From: UBA1140 sp964573285
Lineage (GTDB): Bacteria > Campylobacterota > Campylobacteria > Campylobacterales > Sulfurovaceae
Length of the DNA: 64,000 nt
Direction of reading: 5' to 3'
NCBI GenBank assembly: GCA_964573285.1
Contig: CAZNJD010000055.1
Span: forward strand, 1 to 64,000
In this document: in pieces, positions 51,826 to 59,701 of the stretch
How the letters are laid out: every line of letters begins with the position of its first letter
Position numbering within the stretch: the first letter of the stretch is position 1
Translations under genes and position numbers: made by a program
The notes under the pieces: model-generated
The model's database searches: none
What the model was told of the DNA's origin: nothing
Seen by the model: only the letters and a program-made list of their open reading frames with translations

Positions 51826-52116
51826 ATGAGTAGTGAAGAACCAAAGTTTAAAAAGATAGTTAATGCAGCAGATGAATTGAGTTTGGGTATTTCGATTGTA
51901 GTTGCTGTATTAATAGGTGTAGGATTAGGAATTTTTATGCGTAATATTTTTGGTTATCCATGGTTATTATGGTTAGGTGTCTTTTGGGGTATTGCTGCTG
52001 CTATATTAAATATCTATAAAGCATATGATAAACAGAAGAAATCTCTCGATGAACTTGCAAATGACCCACGATATAGACATAAAAAGTATGATGATAGTGA
52101 TGAGGATGATTATTAG
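51826..52116 (+). CDS. AtpZ/AtpI-family small membrane protein
   Basis: A 96-residue protein with two transmembrane helices (LGISIVVAVLIGVGLGIFM and YPWLLWLGVFWGIAAAILNIY) separated by a short loop and charged ends, the AtpZ/AtpI pattern of proteins that assist ATP-synthase c-ring assembly or carry Mg2+/Ca2+. The ATP-synthase genes are not adjacent. A possible partner, the next gene, begins 3 bp later. Confidence 0.75.
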   Translation: MSSEEPKFKKIVNAADELSLGISIVVAVLIGVGLGIFMRNIFGYPWLLWLGVFWGIAAAILNIYKAYDKQKKSLDELANDPRYRHKKYDDSDEDDY

Positions 52117-52118
52117 AT

Positions 52119-52616
52119 ATGAGAAATAGTATAAATACACTATTAATTATAGATATAGGAGTTATAATCTTTTGTCTATTAAGTGGTAATCGTATATGGC
52201 TTATCAATTCACAAATAGGTTTTGTAACCTCTTCTTTGGTAATGATAGCTTCTATTATATCTTATCGTAATATGGTAAAAGATAGATTAGACTTAGGTAT
52301 CGTTGTATCAGTTGATAATCGTGATACCATTGAGAAAATAGAAGACCCATATGATTTATATAATAAAAATAAACCTATGAGAGAAATTGTACAAGAGGAA
52401 AAGAGAAATCTAAAAAAAAATCGTCGCTCTATATGGCAAATAACCAAAGATAGTAAAGCATCTCTATCTTTTTATAGATTAGGTGCATACTCTTTATTGA
52501 TTTTAGGTTTTTTCTATCTTAATAATAGTCATAAATTAGATATAACTTCTTATCTTTTTAGCTTATCACTACCTCCAATTATAGTAATAATCACCTTAAT
52601 AAGGAAAATTAGATAA
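52119..52616 (+). CDS. small membrane protein of unknown function
   Basis: A 165-residue protein with two N-terminal helices (LLIIDIGVIIFCLLSG and WLINSQIGFVTSSLVMIASIISY), a basic cytoplasmic linker (REIVQEEKRNLKKNRRS) and two C-terminal helices. Immediate linkage to the AtpZ/I-like gene and the four-helix plan suggest a membrane accessory protein. No family recognised. Confidence 0.6.
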   Translation: MRNSINTLLIIDIGVIIFCLLSGNRIWLINSQIGFVTSSLVMIASIISYRNMVKDRLDLGIVVSVDNRDTIEKIEDPYDLYNKNKPMREIVQEEKRNLKKNRRSIWQITKDSKASLSFYRLGAYSLLILGFFYLNNSHKLDITSYLFSLSLPPIIVIITLIRKIR

Positions 52617-52628
52617 AAAATTATTAAC

Positions 52629-52663
52629 CTTGATTGACATAGACTAAGAGTTTCTGATATAAT
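52629..52663 (+). promoter_or_regulatory. sigma-70 promoter of cbpA-hspR with overlapping HAIR-like operator
   Basis: TTGACA (52634-52639) and TATAAT (52658-52663) with an 18-bp spacer. Overlapping the -35 is CTTGATT-N7-ACTAAGA (52629-52649), a degenerate match to the HspR operator CTTGAGT-N7-ACTCAAG. HspR lies in this operon, so autorepression is likely. Confidence 0.7.
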
Positions 52664-52699
52664 CTTATTAAAATTTATAAAAAAGTATAGGGAAGCAAA

Positions 52700-53599
52700 A
52701 TGGCAAAAAGTTTGTATGAAACTCTAGGCATTAGTGAGAAATCAACTCCGGAAGAGATAAAAAAAGCTTATCGAAAATTGGCACGAAAATATCATCCAGA
52801 TGTAAATAAAGATGAAGAAGCCATAGATAAATTTAAAGAGATAAACGCAGCATATGAAGTACTCTCTGATAAACAGAAAAAAGATGAGTATGATATGTAT
52901 GGTGACCAGATGTTTGGTGGTCAAAATTTCCATGACTTTGCAAAACAACAAGGTGGTAGTAATGTTGACTTAGATGACCTGCTTAGAAATATATTTGGTG
53001 GAGGTTCAGCGTTTGGTGGTAGCTCTAGCTCTTCAGGGGGATTTGGTGGCTTTGGTGGAGCTTCAGCTTTTGGTGCTGGTAAACCACAAGATATTGATAT
53101 GAAATTATCTATAACTATACCATTCTATGTATCTGTCAAAGGTGGAAAACATAATATATCTTTGGATAATGAAAGTTTTGATATTAAAATTCCTGCTGGT
53201 ATTAAAAGTGGAGAAACACTAAGAGTTAGAGGCAAAGGTAATACAGTAGGTTCACATAGAGGTGATTTACTAATTAAAGTAGAAGTTTCTCCATCTGACA
53301 AATATGAAAGAAAAGGTGATGACCTTTATCTGGATATGGATATATCACTAAAAACAGCACTATTTGGTGGTAAAATTAAAATACATACCCTCATTCATGA
53401 ATCGATTATTCTAAAAATTCCACAAAATACAAAAAATGGACAAAAATTTAGAATAAAAGGTGCAGGTGTTCCTAATAGAAAAACAAAATTAACAGGAAAT
53501 CTCTACCTCATAGCAAATATTGTTTTGCCAAAAGTAGAAGAGTTGGATGAAGATTTAAAAAATATTTTACAAGAAAAACTACCTAACGGAGAGGAATAA
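52700..53599 (+). CDS. cbpA: DnaJ-class co-chaperone CbpA
   Basis: A 299-residue J-domain protein: HPD motif in KYHPDVNKDEEAI (near 33), a Gly/Phe/Ser-rich linker (residues 75-125) and C-terminal beta-domains (YVSVKGGKHNISLD, KGAGVPNRK), without the zinc-finger cysteines of DnaJ; hence CbpA type. It stimulates DnaK and is heat-shock linked. Stop and next start overlap by one base (hspR). Confidence 0.9.
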   Translation: MAKSLYETLGISEKSTPEEIKKAYRKLARKYHPDVNKDEEAIDKFKEINAAYEVLSDKQKKDEYDMYGDQMFGGQNFHDFAKQQGGSNVDLDDLLRNIFGGGSAFGGSSSSSGGFGGFGGASAFGAGKPQDIDMKLSITIPFYVSVKGGKHNISLDNESFDIKIPAGIKSGETLRVRGKGNTVGSHRGDLLIKVEVSPSDKYERKGDDLYLDMDISLKTALFGGKIKIHTLIHESIILKIPQNTKNGQKFRIKGAGVPNRKTKLTGNLYLIANIVLPKVEELDEDLKNILQEKLPNGEE

Positions 53600-53970
53600 T
53601 GCATAGTTATGATGAACCAGTTTATCTTATTTCTGTTGTTGCGTCTATATTAAATATACATCCTCAAACACTTAGACAATATGAGAAAGAGGGGCTTATC
53701 GAGCCTTCTCGTACACAAGGACGAATGAGACTTTATTCTCAAAGAGACATTGACAAAATTAAATTGGTACTTCAGTTAACTAGAAAAATGGGAATAAATT
53801 TAGCTGGTGTTGATGTAATTTTGAAACTCAAAAAACAGATGGATTTAATGACCCAAGAGATTGACTCTCTGCGTGAAGAGCTAAGTAAAGTTAATCGTAA
53901 TGGTTCTGTACCAACACATAAATCAGTCGTGACTACTAGTAGTTATGATATTATAATCTTTGAAGATTAA
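53599..53970 (+). CDS. hspR: HspR heat-shock repressor
   Basis: A 123-residue MerR-type repressor: VYLISVVASILNIHPQTLRQYEKEGLIEPSR forms the winged HTH near residues 8-38, RLYSQRDIDKIKLV follows, and a dimerisation helix ends the protein. In Helicobacter and Campylobacter HspR represses cbpA and other chaperone genes with CbpA feedback. Its 3' end overlaps the convergent metallophosphoesterase gene by 48 bp, an unusual arrangement. Confidence 0.9.
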   Translation: MHSYDEPVYLISVVASILNIHPQTLRQYEKEGLIEPSRTQGRMRLYSQRDIDKIKLVLQLTRKMGINLAGVDVILKLKKQMDLMTQEIDSLREELSKVNRNGSVPTHKSVVTTSSYDIIIFED

Positions 53971-54639
53971 CTTTTGATTTAATATAACTCCTATCTGTTT
54001 TTGACAAGCTAATGATGGTAGGGATATATAATTTTTGAATATTTTGGCTTGATGAAAATGTCCCTCTATGATTAGAGTCTCTTTAGGATAGTACTTACTT
54101 ATTTTTGTAGCTCTCTTTTCAAATCTTTTAAATTTATGACAAATATTTTTGGTTTTTAATCTTGAGATTTGAAAGTTTATAATTTGTTTTTCAAAAGGTC
54201 TTAATATTGTTAAAAAAACTCTATTTCTGAGCAACTTTGAGTATAAATTATATCCAAATCCCATCTCATATAGGTCTCCATGAGAGAGATAAACTATTTG
54301 ATTATCTAATCGGAATTGAATAGGTTGAACTTCACGAGTATATACTTTGATATTTGGGAAAACCTCTTCTAAACAAAAGTCATGATTACCCTCTATATAA
54401 TACATCTCTATAGTTTTGGATAGTTCTTGAAGTAACTCTATAGCCTCTTGGGAAAAAGATTTGATATACTCATTGTATCCAAATAGTAGGTCAAATATAT
54501 CTCCCATTAGAAAAAGCTGTGAAGTTTTTATATCCCCTCTTTTTATCATTTTTAATATCTTAAAAAAATCATCTCCATAATGAGGATAGTGTGCATCAGC
54601 TATAAAAAGAGAATTCTCCTTTATCTTAATAATTGACAT
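53923..54639 (-). CDS. metallophosphoesterase, LpxH-like
   Basis: A 238-residue calcineurin-fold phosphoesterase. Metal-binding motifs DAHYPHYGD (near 15), GDIFDLLFG (near 45), GNHDF (near 85), YLSHGDLY and EGHFHQAKI are complete, and the order matches the UDP-2,3-diacylglucosamine pyrophosphatase LpxH family; a generic phosphoesterase role cannot be excluded. It overlaps the upstream PerR-like gene by 19 bp on the same strand and hspR convergently. Confidence 0.75.
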   Translation of the reverse strand: MSIIKIKENSLFIADAHYPHYGDDFFKILKMIKRGDIKTSQLFLMGDIFDLLFGYNEYIKSFSQEAIELLQELSKTIEMYYIEGNHDFCLEEVFPNIKVYTREVQPIQFRLDNQIVYLSHGDLYEMGFGYNLYSKLLRNRVFLTILRPFEKQIINFQISRLKTKNICHKFKRFEKRATKISKYYPKETLIIEGHFHQAKIFKNYISLPSLACQKQIGVILNQKLIFKDYNIITTSSHD

Positions 54640-55025
54640 TTTTCACATACTCCATAGAGATTTATCTGTGCATTATTGAGTTGAAAATTCTCAATATGAA
54701 GTATCTGTTCTTTCTCTTTACTTATCTCTATATCACGAATTTCTCCACAAGATTGACAAATTAGATGTATATGGTTATCCTTTTTGAGTTCATATTTTGA
54801 TTTTTCACCATTCATAGGAACTTCAATAATGACACCTTGTTTTACCATCAAAATAATATTTTTGTATATAGTAGCCAAAGATAGAGTAGGATAATACTCT
54901 TTAACATCTTCATATATTTCATCTATATTAATATGTCCTGCTTGGTCTATAGATTTAAGTATCCCAGTTCTCTGAATTGTGGCTTTTAAATCATTATCTT
55001 TGAGTATTGATATATAGTTTGTCAT
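54621..55025 (-). CDS. Fur-family regulator, PerR-like
   Basis: A 134-residue metalloregulator: winged helix (residues 12-80, LATIYKNIILMVKQGVI) and the dimerisation domain with the structural-zinc CxxC pair (ICQSCGEI near 95 and VCEKCQLL at the end). The regulatory-site His residues are visible in DNHIHLICQ. The neighbouring peroxiredoxin gene argues for a PerR-type peroxide sensor over a global Fur, but sequence alone does not settle this. Confidence 0.8.
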   Translation of the reverse strand: MTNYISILKDNDLKATIQRTGILKSIDQAGHINIDEIYEDVKEYYPTLSLATIYKNIILMVKQGVIIEVPMNGEKSKYELKKDNHIHLICQSCGEIRDIEISKEKEQILHIENFQLNNAQINLYGVCEKCQLLR

Positions 55026-55046
55026 GATTTAGCCTTTGTTATGTAT

Positions 55047-55070
55047 ATTGTGAGTTTTTAAACCCACAAT
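55047..55070 (-). terminator. hairpin between peroxiredoxin and PerR-like genes
   Basis: ATTGTGAGTTT-TT-AAACCCACAAT forms an 11-bp stem with one A.C mismatch on the plus strand, but on the minus strand it is a G.U pair, so it is likely the terminator (or attenuator) of the peroxiredoxin transcript. Confidence 0.55.
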
Positions 55071-55086
55071 AAATTACTATTAAACC

Positions 55087-55683
55087 TTATAGGTCAGCCT
55101 CATGTTTTGCAAGATATTCAGCCACACCATTAGTATCAGCTTTCATACCCTCATCACCTTTTGCCCAACCAGCAGGACAAACTTCACCATGCTCATTAGT
55201 AAATATCATAGTATCAACCATTCTAATCATCTCATCAATATTTCTACCAAGTGGTAAATCATTAATAACAGCATGTCTAACAGTACCATCAGCATCAATT
55301 AAAAAAGAACCTCTAAGAGCTACAGCATCATCTAAAAGAACATCATAGTCTCTAGCAATTTGTTTAGTAAGGTCAGCAACTAACGGAAATCTAACTTGTC
55401 CTATACCACCTTTATTTACAGGTGTCTCTTTCCATGCAAAATGAGAGAATTGACTATCAACAGATACACCTATTACATTGATACCTCTACTTGTAAACTC
55501 ATCTAATCTATGGTCAAATGCAATAATCTCTGATGGACATACAAATGTAAAATCTAGTGGATAGAAAAAAAGTACTGCACCTTTTTCACCTAAATTTTCC
55601 ATAAGATTAAAATCCTCTACTATTTGGTTATTACCCAATACTGCTGTTGCTGTAAAATCTGGAGCTTTATTTGTTACTATCAT
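55087..55683 (-). CDS. typical 2-Cys peroxiredoxin
   Basis: A 198-residue thiol peroxidase of the AhpC/Prx1 group: peroxidatic Cys in FTFVCPSEIIAF (near residue 50), resolving Cys in GEVCPAGW (near 169), and the surrounding GVSVDSQFSHFAW motif. It reduces H2O2 and organic peroxides using thioredoxin or AhpF. Located directly upstream of the PerR-like regulator on the same strand, consistent with peroxide-responsive control. Confidence 0.93.
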   Translation of the reverse strand: MIVTNKAPDFTATAVLGNNQIVEDFNLMENLGEKGAVLFFYPLDFTFVCPSEIIAFDHRLDEFTSRGINVIGVSVDSQFSHFAWKETPVNKGGIGQVRFPLVADLTKQIARDYDVLLDDAVALRGSFLIDADGTVRHAVINDLPLGRNIDEMIRMVDTMIFTNEHGEVCPAGWAKGDEGMKADTNGVAEYLAKHEADL

Positions 55684-55755
55684 ATTTTTCCTTTTTAAAT
55701 AATAATTTTTATTTGTAAGGAAATAGTATCATATTAATATTAAAATGAGATAAAA

Positions 55756-56406
55756 TTACTCTCTTTTCTCTTCATTTTCTTCCAAAACTAAATTTACAGG
55801 TTTTTCAATATTCCTGCCAATATATGGTTTACTAGCTCTAATCAATATAGGAACAATCTCTTGTAGATTATTAGACTCTCCTAAACTAGATACATCTATA
55901 CGCCATAACTCTTTGCCTAATTGGTCTTTGGATAATATCACAATATATCTATTAAAAATTTTATAAGTTTTGCGATAGGTTCTATAACTGCTATACCCTA
56001 CATCACTCCAAAATGGTGAGTAATAGGGATAGCCATATCTATATGGATACCCCCAAGAGAAACCAAATGATACATCAGGTTCACTATAAGTTCTAGTCTC
56101 TTCTTTAATTTTTTCTATACCATAATCAAAATATATAATCTGCTCTGCTAAATTTTCATAAGTAACCTTTTTGTATCCTTTGAAATTAAGTATTTCAGCC
56201 AATCGACTACTCTGTCTCTGAAATTTAAGGTCATTAATATTAGTATCATCTCCCAAAGGTTTTATAATATAAGTAGTAGGCTTGATAAGCCTATCTGAAT
56301 TGCTTATTGCATCTAAAGTTACTCGATATTTATTGACAATAGGAGTACAACCTATAAAAATAAACGATATTAATGTCAATAAGATAGCATAGTATATCTT
56401 GTTCAT
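55756..56406 (-). CDS. DUF4136-like lipoprotein
   Basis: A 216-residue lipoprotein with lipobox FIGCTP (Cys20). The mature part has alternating strands and a Tyr/Pro-rich stretch (FGFSWGYPYRYGYPYYSPF, residues 110-130) as in DUF4136-type outer-membrane lipoproteins. It is the first intact gene after a 0.7-kb decayed region. Confidence 0.65.
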   Translation of the reverse strand: MNKIYYAILLTLISFIFIGCTPIVNKYRVTLDAISNSDRLIKPTTYIIKPLGDDTNINDLKFQRQSSRLAEILNFKGYKKVTYENLAEQIIYFDYGIEKIKEETRTYSEPDVSFGFSWGYPYRYGYPYYSPFWSDVGYSSYRTYRKTYKIFNRYIVILSKDQLGKELWRIDVSSLGESNNLQEIVPILIRASKPYIGRNIEKPVNLVLEENEEKRE

Positions 56407-56429
56407 AATAATAATTCCTTTGAGCTTAT

Positions 56430-56570
56430 TTATAATTTTACTTTAATCCTTTTTTGTGGAGTTATTGTGGAATAGCTATGTAAATCTGATGAGTATTGGT
56501 CAAAAAAACTGTACCATGAGAGAAGAGATAAAATAAAAATCAGCACAAATCCAACACCGACAAGAAAAAC
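56430..56570 (-). pseudogene. C-terminal remnant of a membrane protein
   Basis: After a stop at 56573, the minus strand stays open for 46 codons: a hydrophobic helix (GVGFVLIFILSLLSWY) followed by a polar tail ending in TPQKRIKVKL and a stop at 56430. No start codon is available. It looks like the tail of a deleted membrane protein gene. Confidence 0.5.
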
Positions 56571-56759
56571 CTACAAATATCTATAAAATAGTATAAGAAA
56601 ATCTGTAAATCTTTATATTAATAATTCTATTTATTCTTAATTTTTTGGGTCTATCCCATCTATTTTCCTTATTTATAAGTTTGATATTTTAGCATAAAAA
56701 AACAAAAAAGATTATTTATTAGAAAAGATAGAAATCCCAAAATTTTTCAGATGAACAAC

Positions 56760-56923
56760 ACCATTTTTAAAGCAGATAGCTCATCACTGTCCAGATAGAT
56801 AAAAACCTACTCTTACACCCAACTCCACAGTAACTACAGGCTAACTTTTTTTTGCTGAGGCTCTTTAGTTGGACAAAGAGTTCTGAGATAAGAATACTCT
56901 TTGGCTAGTATTAAAGTTTTCAT
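56760..56923 (-). pseudogene. frameshifted N-terminus of a molybdopterin oxidoreductase
   Basis: ATG at 56923 opens 29 codons (MKTLILAKEYSYLRTLCPTK...) ending at a stop at 56834. Shifted by one base, the DNA at 56838-56815 encodes CSYCGVGC, the C-x2-C-x3-C Fe-S motif at the head of formate dehydrogenase and nitrate reductase (NasA/FdhA type). Another shift gives VFIYLDSDELSALKMV. The rest of the gene is missing. This is a decayed molybdoenzyme gene. Confidence 0.6.
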
Positions 56924-57114
56924 ATTGACTCTTTTTGTAAAAATTACTGAATTATATTTAAAATTTAGATAATTTTTCTAATTTTATTGTATGATTTCTA
57001 ATCATATAGCTCTCTCTAAAGAAATAAATTAAAATGGAGTCATTATTCTACTTGACATCTATCAACAACTTCAAAAAAAAGCTTTGTTATAATCAAATTA
57101 AAAAAAGGTGAAAA
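56924..57114. other. AT-rich upstream region with promoter of the 57115 gene
   Basis: Contains TATAAT at 57088-57093, 22 bp before the ATG, and an AAGGTG ribosome site. The TTGACA at 57052 is too far (30 bp) to be its -35. The 708-bp gap from 56407 to here is otherwise filled by the two remnants described. Confidence 0.4.
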
Positions 57115-57435
57115 ATGTCAGTAATTATAGAATCAACTATCAAAAGTAATCCAGTAGGACGATGGTATATCGAACTTAGAGATACTACAGAAGATGATAA
57201 GTTTGAAATTTGTTTAGATATAAATGAGTATGCTCAGAAAATAGAGATAATGGGGCAAGAGTATGGTGGAGATGTACAGGTAGCTTGGAGTTCAGATGAA
57301 AATGTAACTAAAGAGCAGATAAATGAAGTACGAATGCAGATGAATGCTTATGAAGCACAAAGAGAGGCTCGTGAAGCAATGGAAGCCAACGGAGAAATCC
57401 CAACACATCAATCTGATGGAACACCTAAATTTTAG
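57115..57435 (+). CDS. conserved small protein of unknown function
   Basis: A 106-residue soluble protein: beta-rich first half (GRWYIELRDTTEDDKFEICLDI, EIMGQEYGGDVQVAW) and a helical, Gln/Glu/Ala-rich second half (QMNAYEAQREAREAMEANG). I recognise the type as a conserved hypothetical of Campylobacterota, with no function. A good ribosome site supports the start. Confidence 0.65.
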   Translation: MSVIIESTIKSNPVGRWYIELRDTTEDDKFEICLDINEYAQKIEIMGQEYGGDVQVAWSSDENVTKEQINEVRMQMNAYEAQREAREAMEANGEIPTHQSDGTPKF

Positions 57436-57443
57436 AATTTTTT

Positions 57444-57463
57444 GAGGTCAAATAGATGACCTC
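57444..57463. terminator. bidirectional terminator hairpin
   Basis: GAGGTCA-AATAGA-TGACCTC between the convergent stops at 57435 and 57470, with a T run (AATTTTTT) before it, giving a U tract on the minus strand's complement only. Confidence 0.6.
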
Positions 57464-57469
57464 TGCTAT

Positions 57470-57811
57470 TTAAAATGATGGAGTTCCTCCACCTAGAGCC
57501 TCTTTGACATTATCATCTGCCATAGAGATATTCCACGCAGGTTCCCATACAATATCTATCTCGACAATACCTACACCATCAATTTTTTCTACTGCCTCTT
57601 GCACCCATGTTTTAATCATTTGATGAAGTGGACAGCCTCTTGTTGATAGAGTCATAACTACTGTAATATTACAACTCTCTTCTATAATAGCATCATAGAT
57701 TAATCCCATTTCAACTAGATTAAAACCCACTTCTGGGTCAATTACTGTTGAAATAGCTTTATATACTTGTTCTTTCGTTATATTGCACATACATTTCTCC
57801 TTATTTACCAT
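57470..57811 (-). CDS. MIP18/PaaD-like (DUF59) metal-sulfur cluster assembly protein
   Basis: A 113-residue protein with the DUF59 core: STVIDPEVGFNLVEMGLIYD (near residues 17-36) and MTLSTRGCPLHQMIKTWVQ (near 60), the conserved Cys lying in RGCPL. Family members help insert Fe-S clusters. It is the last of three co-directional genes (57470-59387), overlapping the membrane protein gene by 11 bp. Confidence 0.85.
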   Translation of the reverse strand: MVNKEKCMCNITKEQVYKAISTVIDPEVGFNLVEMGLIYDAIIEESCNITVVMTLSTRGCPLHQMIKTWVQEAVEKIDGVGIVEIDIVWEPAWNISMADDNVKEALGGGTPSF

Positions 57812-59039
57812 ATCCTAACATTTTAGACATAGATATATATAAAAAAATCGCTCCAAACATAAGCAAACTTGCTCCTGATTTGAATAGATAATCATTTTGG
57901 AATAGTAATCCTATTCCACCTATCGTTGTACCAATTGAGCTAAACCAAAACATTATATTAGCCTGTTCTTTTGGGTACATCTCATGAAGCATTGGAACTT
58001 TCTCTTTCCCTACCAGTGGCGAAAATCTCTCAAACCATACTAAAAATGGCACTATTTTATATAGGTGTCCATTAATTAAAAATCCTATAAACCCTAATAA
58101 CAAAAACCATATAGAGGTATTTAATAACTGTTCGCTATGTGGTGTAATTAAGTATATAATACCAACAATAATAGAAAAAATCAATGAACCAAATCCAAAA
58201 ATCATTGATTTTGCCCAAACATCCATCTCTTTTCGTACAGTTAATTCATAGATTAAATAAATTTGATATATATAAAATCCTATACCTATAATAGTTATAA
58301 TATATCCAAGCCATTGAAACCAATTAAGAGCTATTAATGCTCCAATAAATACTATACCTACACCAATAGCAACTAGATTAAAACCCCGTTTAATTGGAGT
58401 ATCATCAAAACCATGAGCTAGAGAAAACATAGGTATTAGCGTTAGTGATAATCCCATAATCGTTAGTATCACAAATCCACCAATTACTGCATATACATGA
58501 GCTTTTAGCATAGTATCTACATCTATAGAGATAGCACCACTAAGTCCTAATGCAATAGCAAAACCAGTTATTATTCCTAATAATAGATAGCTATTACTAA
58601 CTGCTACAGTTTTAACAGTAATAGTATTTATCTCTGTTTTTCTTAAAGTTGCAAAAGCTTCAGATGCAAAAATAATCATAGAAGTCAAAACCAATATTCC
58701 ACCATAAGGTAGTATGGCAGGATTGACCCAAAATCCAATAATCATACCAATAGTACCAATAACAAGTAGAGGTAATATCACAAAATATAAGTCAACTATA
58801 GCATGACCAACTTCCAAAACTACAGGAATGAGTTGAGCCATAGCTCCAAATATAATCACCATAACAAAACCAAGTAGAAATAGATGAATCCATCCAGCAA
58901 TCGCCATTTCTTGATATATAAATGTACTATTAAAAGCCAAAAGTGCTATAGTAGCCAATAGATAAAAAGTAACCCCTATTTTGAAAAATGGGGCTATAAG
59001 TTTAAGAGGTGGTGCAAAATCTTTGGATATAGCAAACAT
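57801..59039 (-). CDS. 12-TM membrane protein resembling NnrS / cytochrome-oxidase-I-like proteins
   Basis: A 412-residue protein with about twelve transmembrane helices. Conserved histidines sit within helices (AIAGWIHLFLLGFVMVIIF near residue 50, MLKAHVYAVIGGFVILTIMG near 190, MFSLAHGF near 205, NGHLYKIVPF near 325), the pattern of heme or metal ligands in NnrS- or oxidase-subunit-I-like proteins. With the DUF2249-like and DUF59 genes it suggests a nitric-oxide or oxygen-related metal centre. Assignment to a particular family is tentative. Confidence 0.6.
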   Translation of the reverse strand: MFAISKDFAPPLKLIAPFFKIGVTFYLLATIALLAFNSTFIYQEMAIAGWIHLFLLGFVMVIIFGAMAQLIPVVLEVGHAIVDLYFVILPLLVIGTIGMIIGFWVNPAILPYGGILVLTSMIIFASEAFATLRKTEINTITVKTVAVSNSYLLLGIITGFAIALGLSGAISIDVDTMLKAHVYAVIGGFVILTIMGLSLTLIPMFSLAHGFDDTPIKRGFNLVAIGVGIVFIGALIALNWFQWLGYIITIIGIGFYIYQIYLIYELTVRKEMDVWAKSMIFGFGSLIFSIIVGIIYLITPHSEQLLNTSIWFLLLGFIGFLINGHLYKIVPFLVWFERFSPLVGKEKVPMLHEMYPKEQANIMFWFSSIGTTIGGIGLLFQNDYLFKSGASLLMFGAIFLYISMSKMLGYGK

Positions 59040-59045
59040 ATCCCT

Positions 59046-59387
59046 CTATCCGTGACAGCTAGTTTGATTTAAATCTGCTTTTTCACTATCTTCTGATTTA
59101 TAAGAAAATATTAGTTTTACACGACCATCTTCTAGTTTTTCATTTGTAATATTAAAATTTGCACCAATTTTATCAAGTAATCCAGCAGGTGTTTTATGAT
59201 TTATCATTACCAATTTTTTATTGGCATCTGTAATTAATTTTAGCCCCGACATCGCATTTACCATTGGGTCTGGAGGACCACATTTTGATGTATCAAACTC
59301 ATAATATTGTGTATCTTCTAGTTTATATTCAAAAAATGGCACAGTAGCACCCATTACTTCAATCTCTTTTTTTTCTATTTCAGACAT
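59046..59387 (-). CDS. DUF2249-like protein
   Basis: A 113-residue soluble protein with the segment SKCGPPDPMVNAMSGLKLI and HKTPAGLLDKIGANF, recalling the (P/C)PEPM...P..L pattern of DUF2249 proteins found beside NO- or denitrification genes. It is the first of the trio with the membrane protein (6 bp downstream) and DUF59 protein. Ends in an exposed CHG tail. Confidence 0.6.
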   Translation of the reverse strand: MSEIEKKEIEVMGATVPFFEYKLEDTQYYEFDTSKCGPPDPMVNAMSGLKLITDANKKLVMINHKTPAGLLDKIGANFNITNEKLEDGRVKLIFSYKSEDSEKADLNQTSCHG

Positions 59388-59502
59388 ATTGTCTCCTATT
59401 TATAAATTTTTGTTATTATAATTATAATAGCTTATAAAGAGATTGATTACAGTCAAGAAAAAGCAAAAATTGGATAATATTTCAAAAAACAAAGGATAGT
59501 AT

Positions 59503-59667
59503 ATGTCAGTACCAGCAGATGTAGGTTGTAGTAATGAGAAGTGTGTTAAATCACCAGAGTGTCAAAGAACAGTAATTTTTGAAAATGGAACAGCTAGAGA
59601 GATTAAAAGTTTTGGAGGAACACCTGATAAAGGTTGTGGTAAATTTATTCCCAAAAAAGAGAAATAG
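59503..59667 (+). CDS. small cysteine-rich protein (54 aa)
   Basis: ATG 59503 follows an AAGGA ribosome site. The 54-residue product has four cysteines in DVGCSNEKCVKSPECQRTV and DKGCGKFIP, spaced C-x4-C-x5-C...C, a plausible metal or Fe-S site, and ends in a Lys-rich tail. It is short, intact, and followed by a terminator hairpin, so I regard it as a real gene. No family known to me. Confidence 0.65.
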   Translation: MSVPADVGCSNEKCVKSPECQRTVIFENGTAREIKSFGGTPDKGCGKFIPKKEK

Positions 59668-59679
59668 ATATAGTCCAAT

Positions 59680-59700
59680 TAGGGATTTAAAAAATCCCTA
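59680..59700. terminator. bidirectional terminator hairpin
   Basis: TAGGGATTT-AAA-AAATCCCTA between the stop of the small Cys-rich gene (59667) and the convergent DUF445 gene (59702). Confidence 0.65.
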
Positions 59701-59701
59701 C

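Noticed and set aside
57052..57057. TTGACA as -35 for the 57115 gene
   Set aside because: It is 30 bp from the -10, too far for a sigma-70 promoter.
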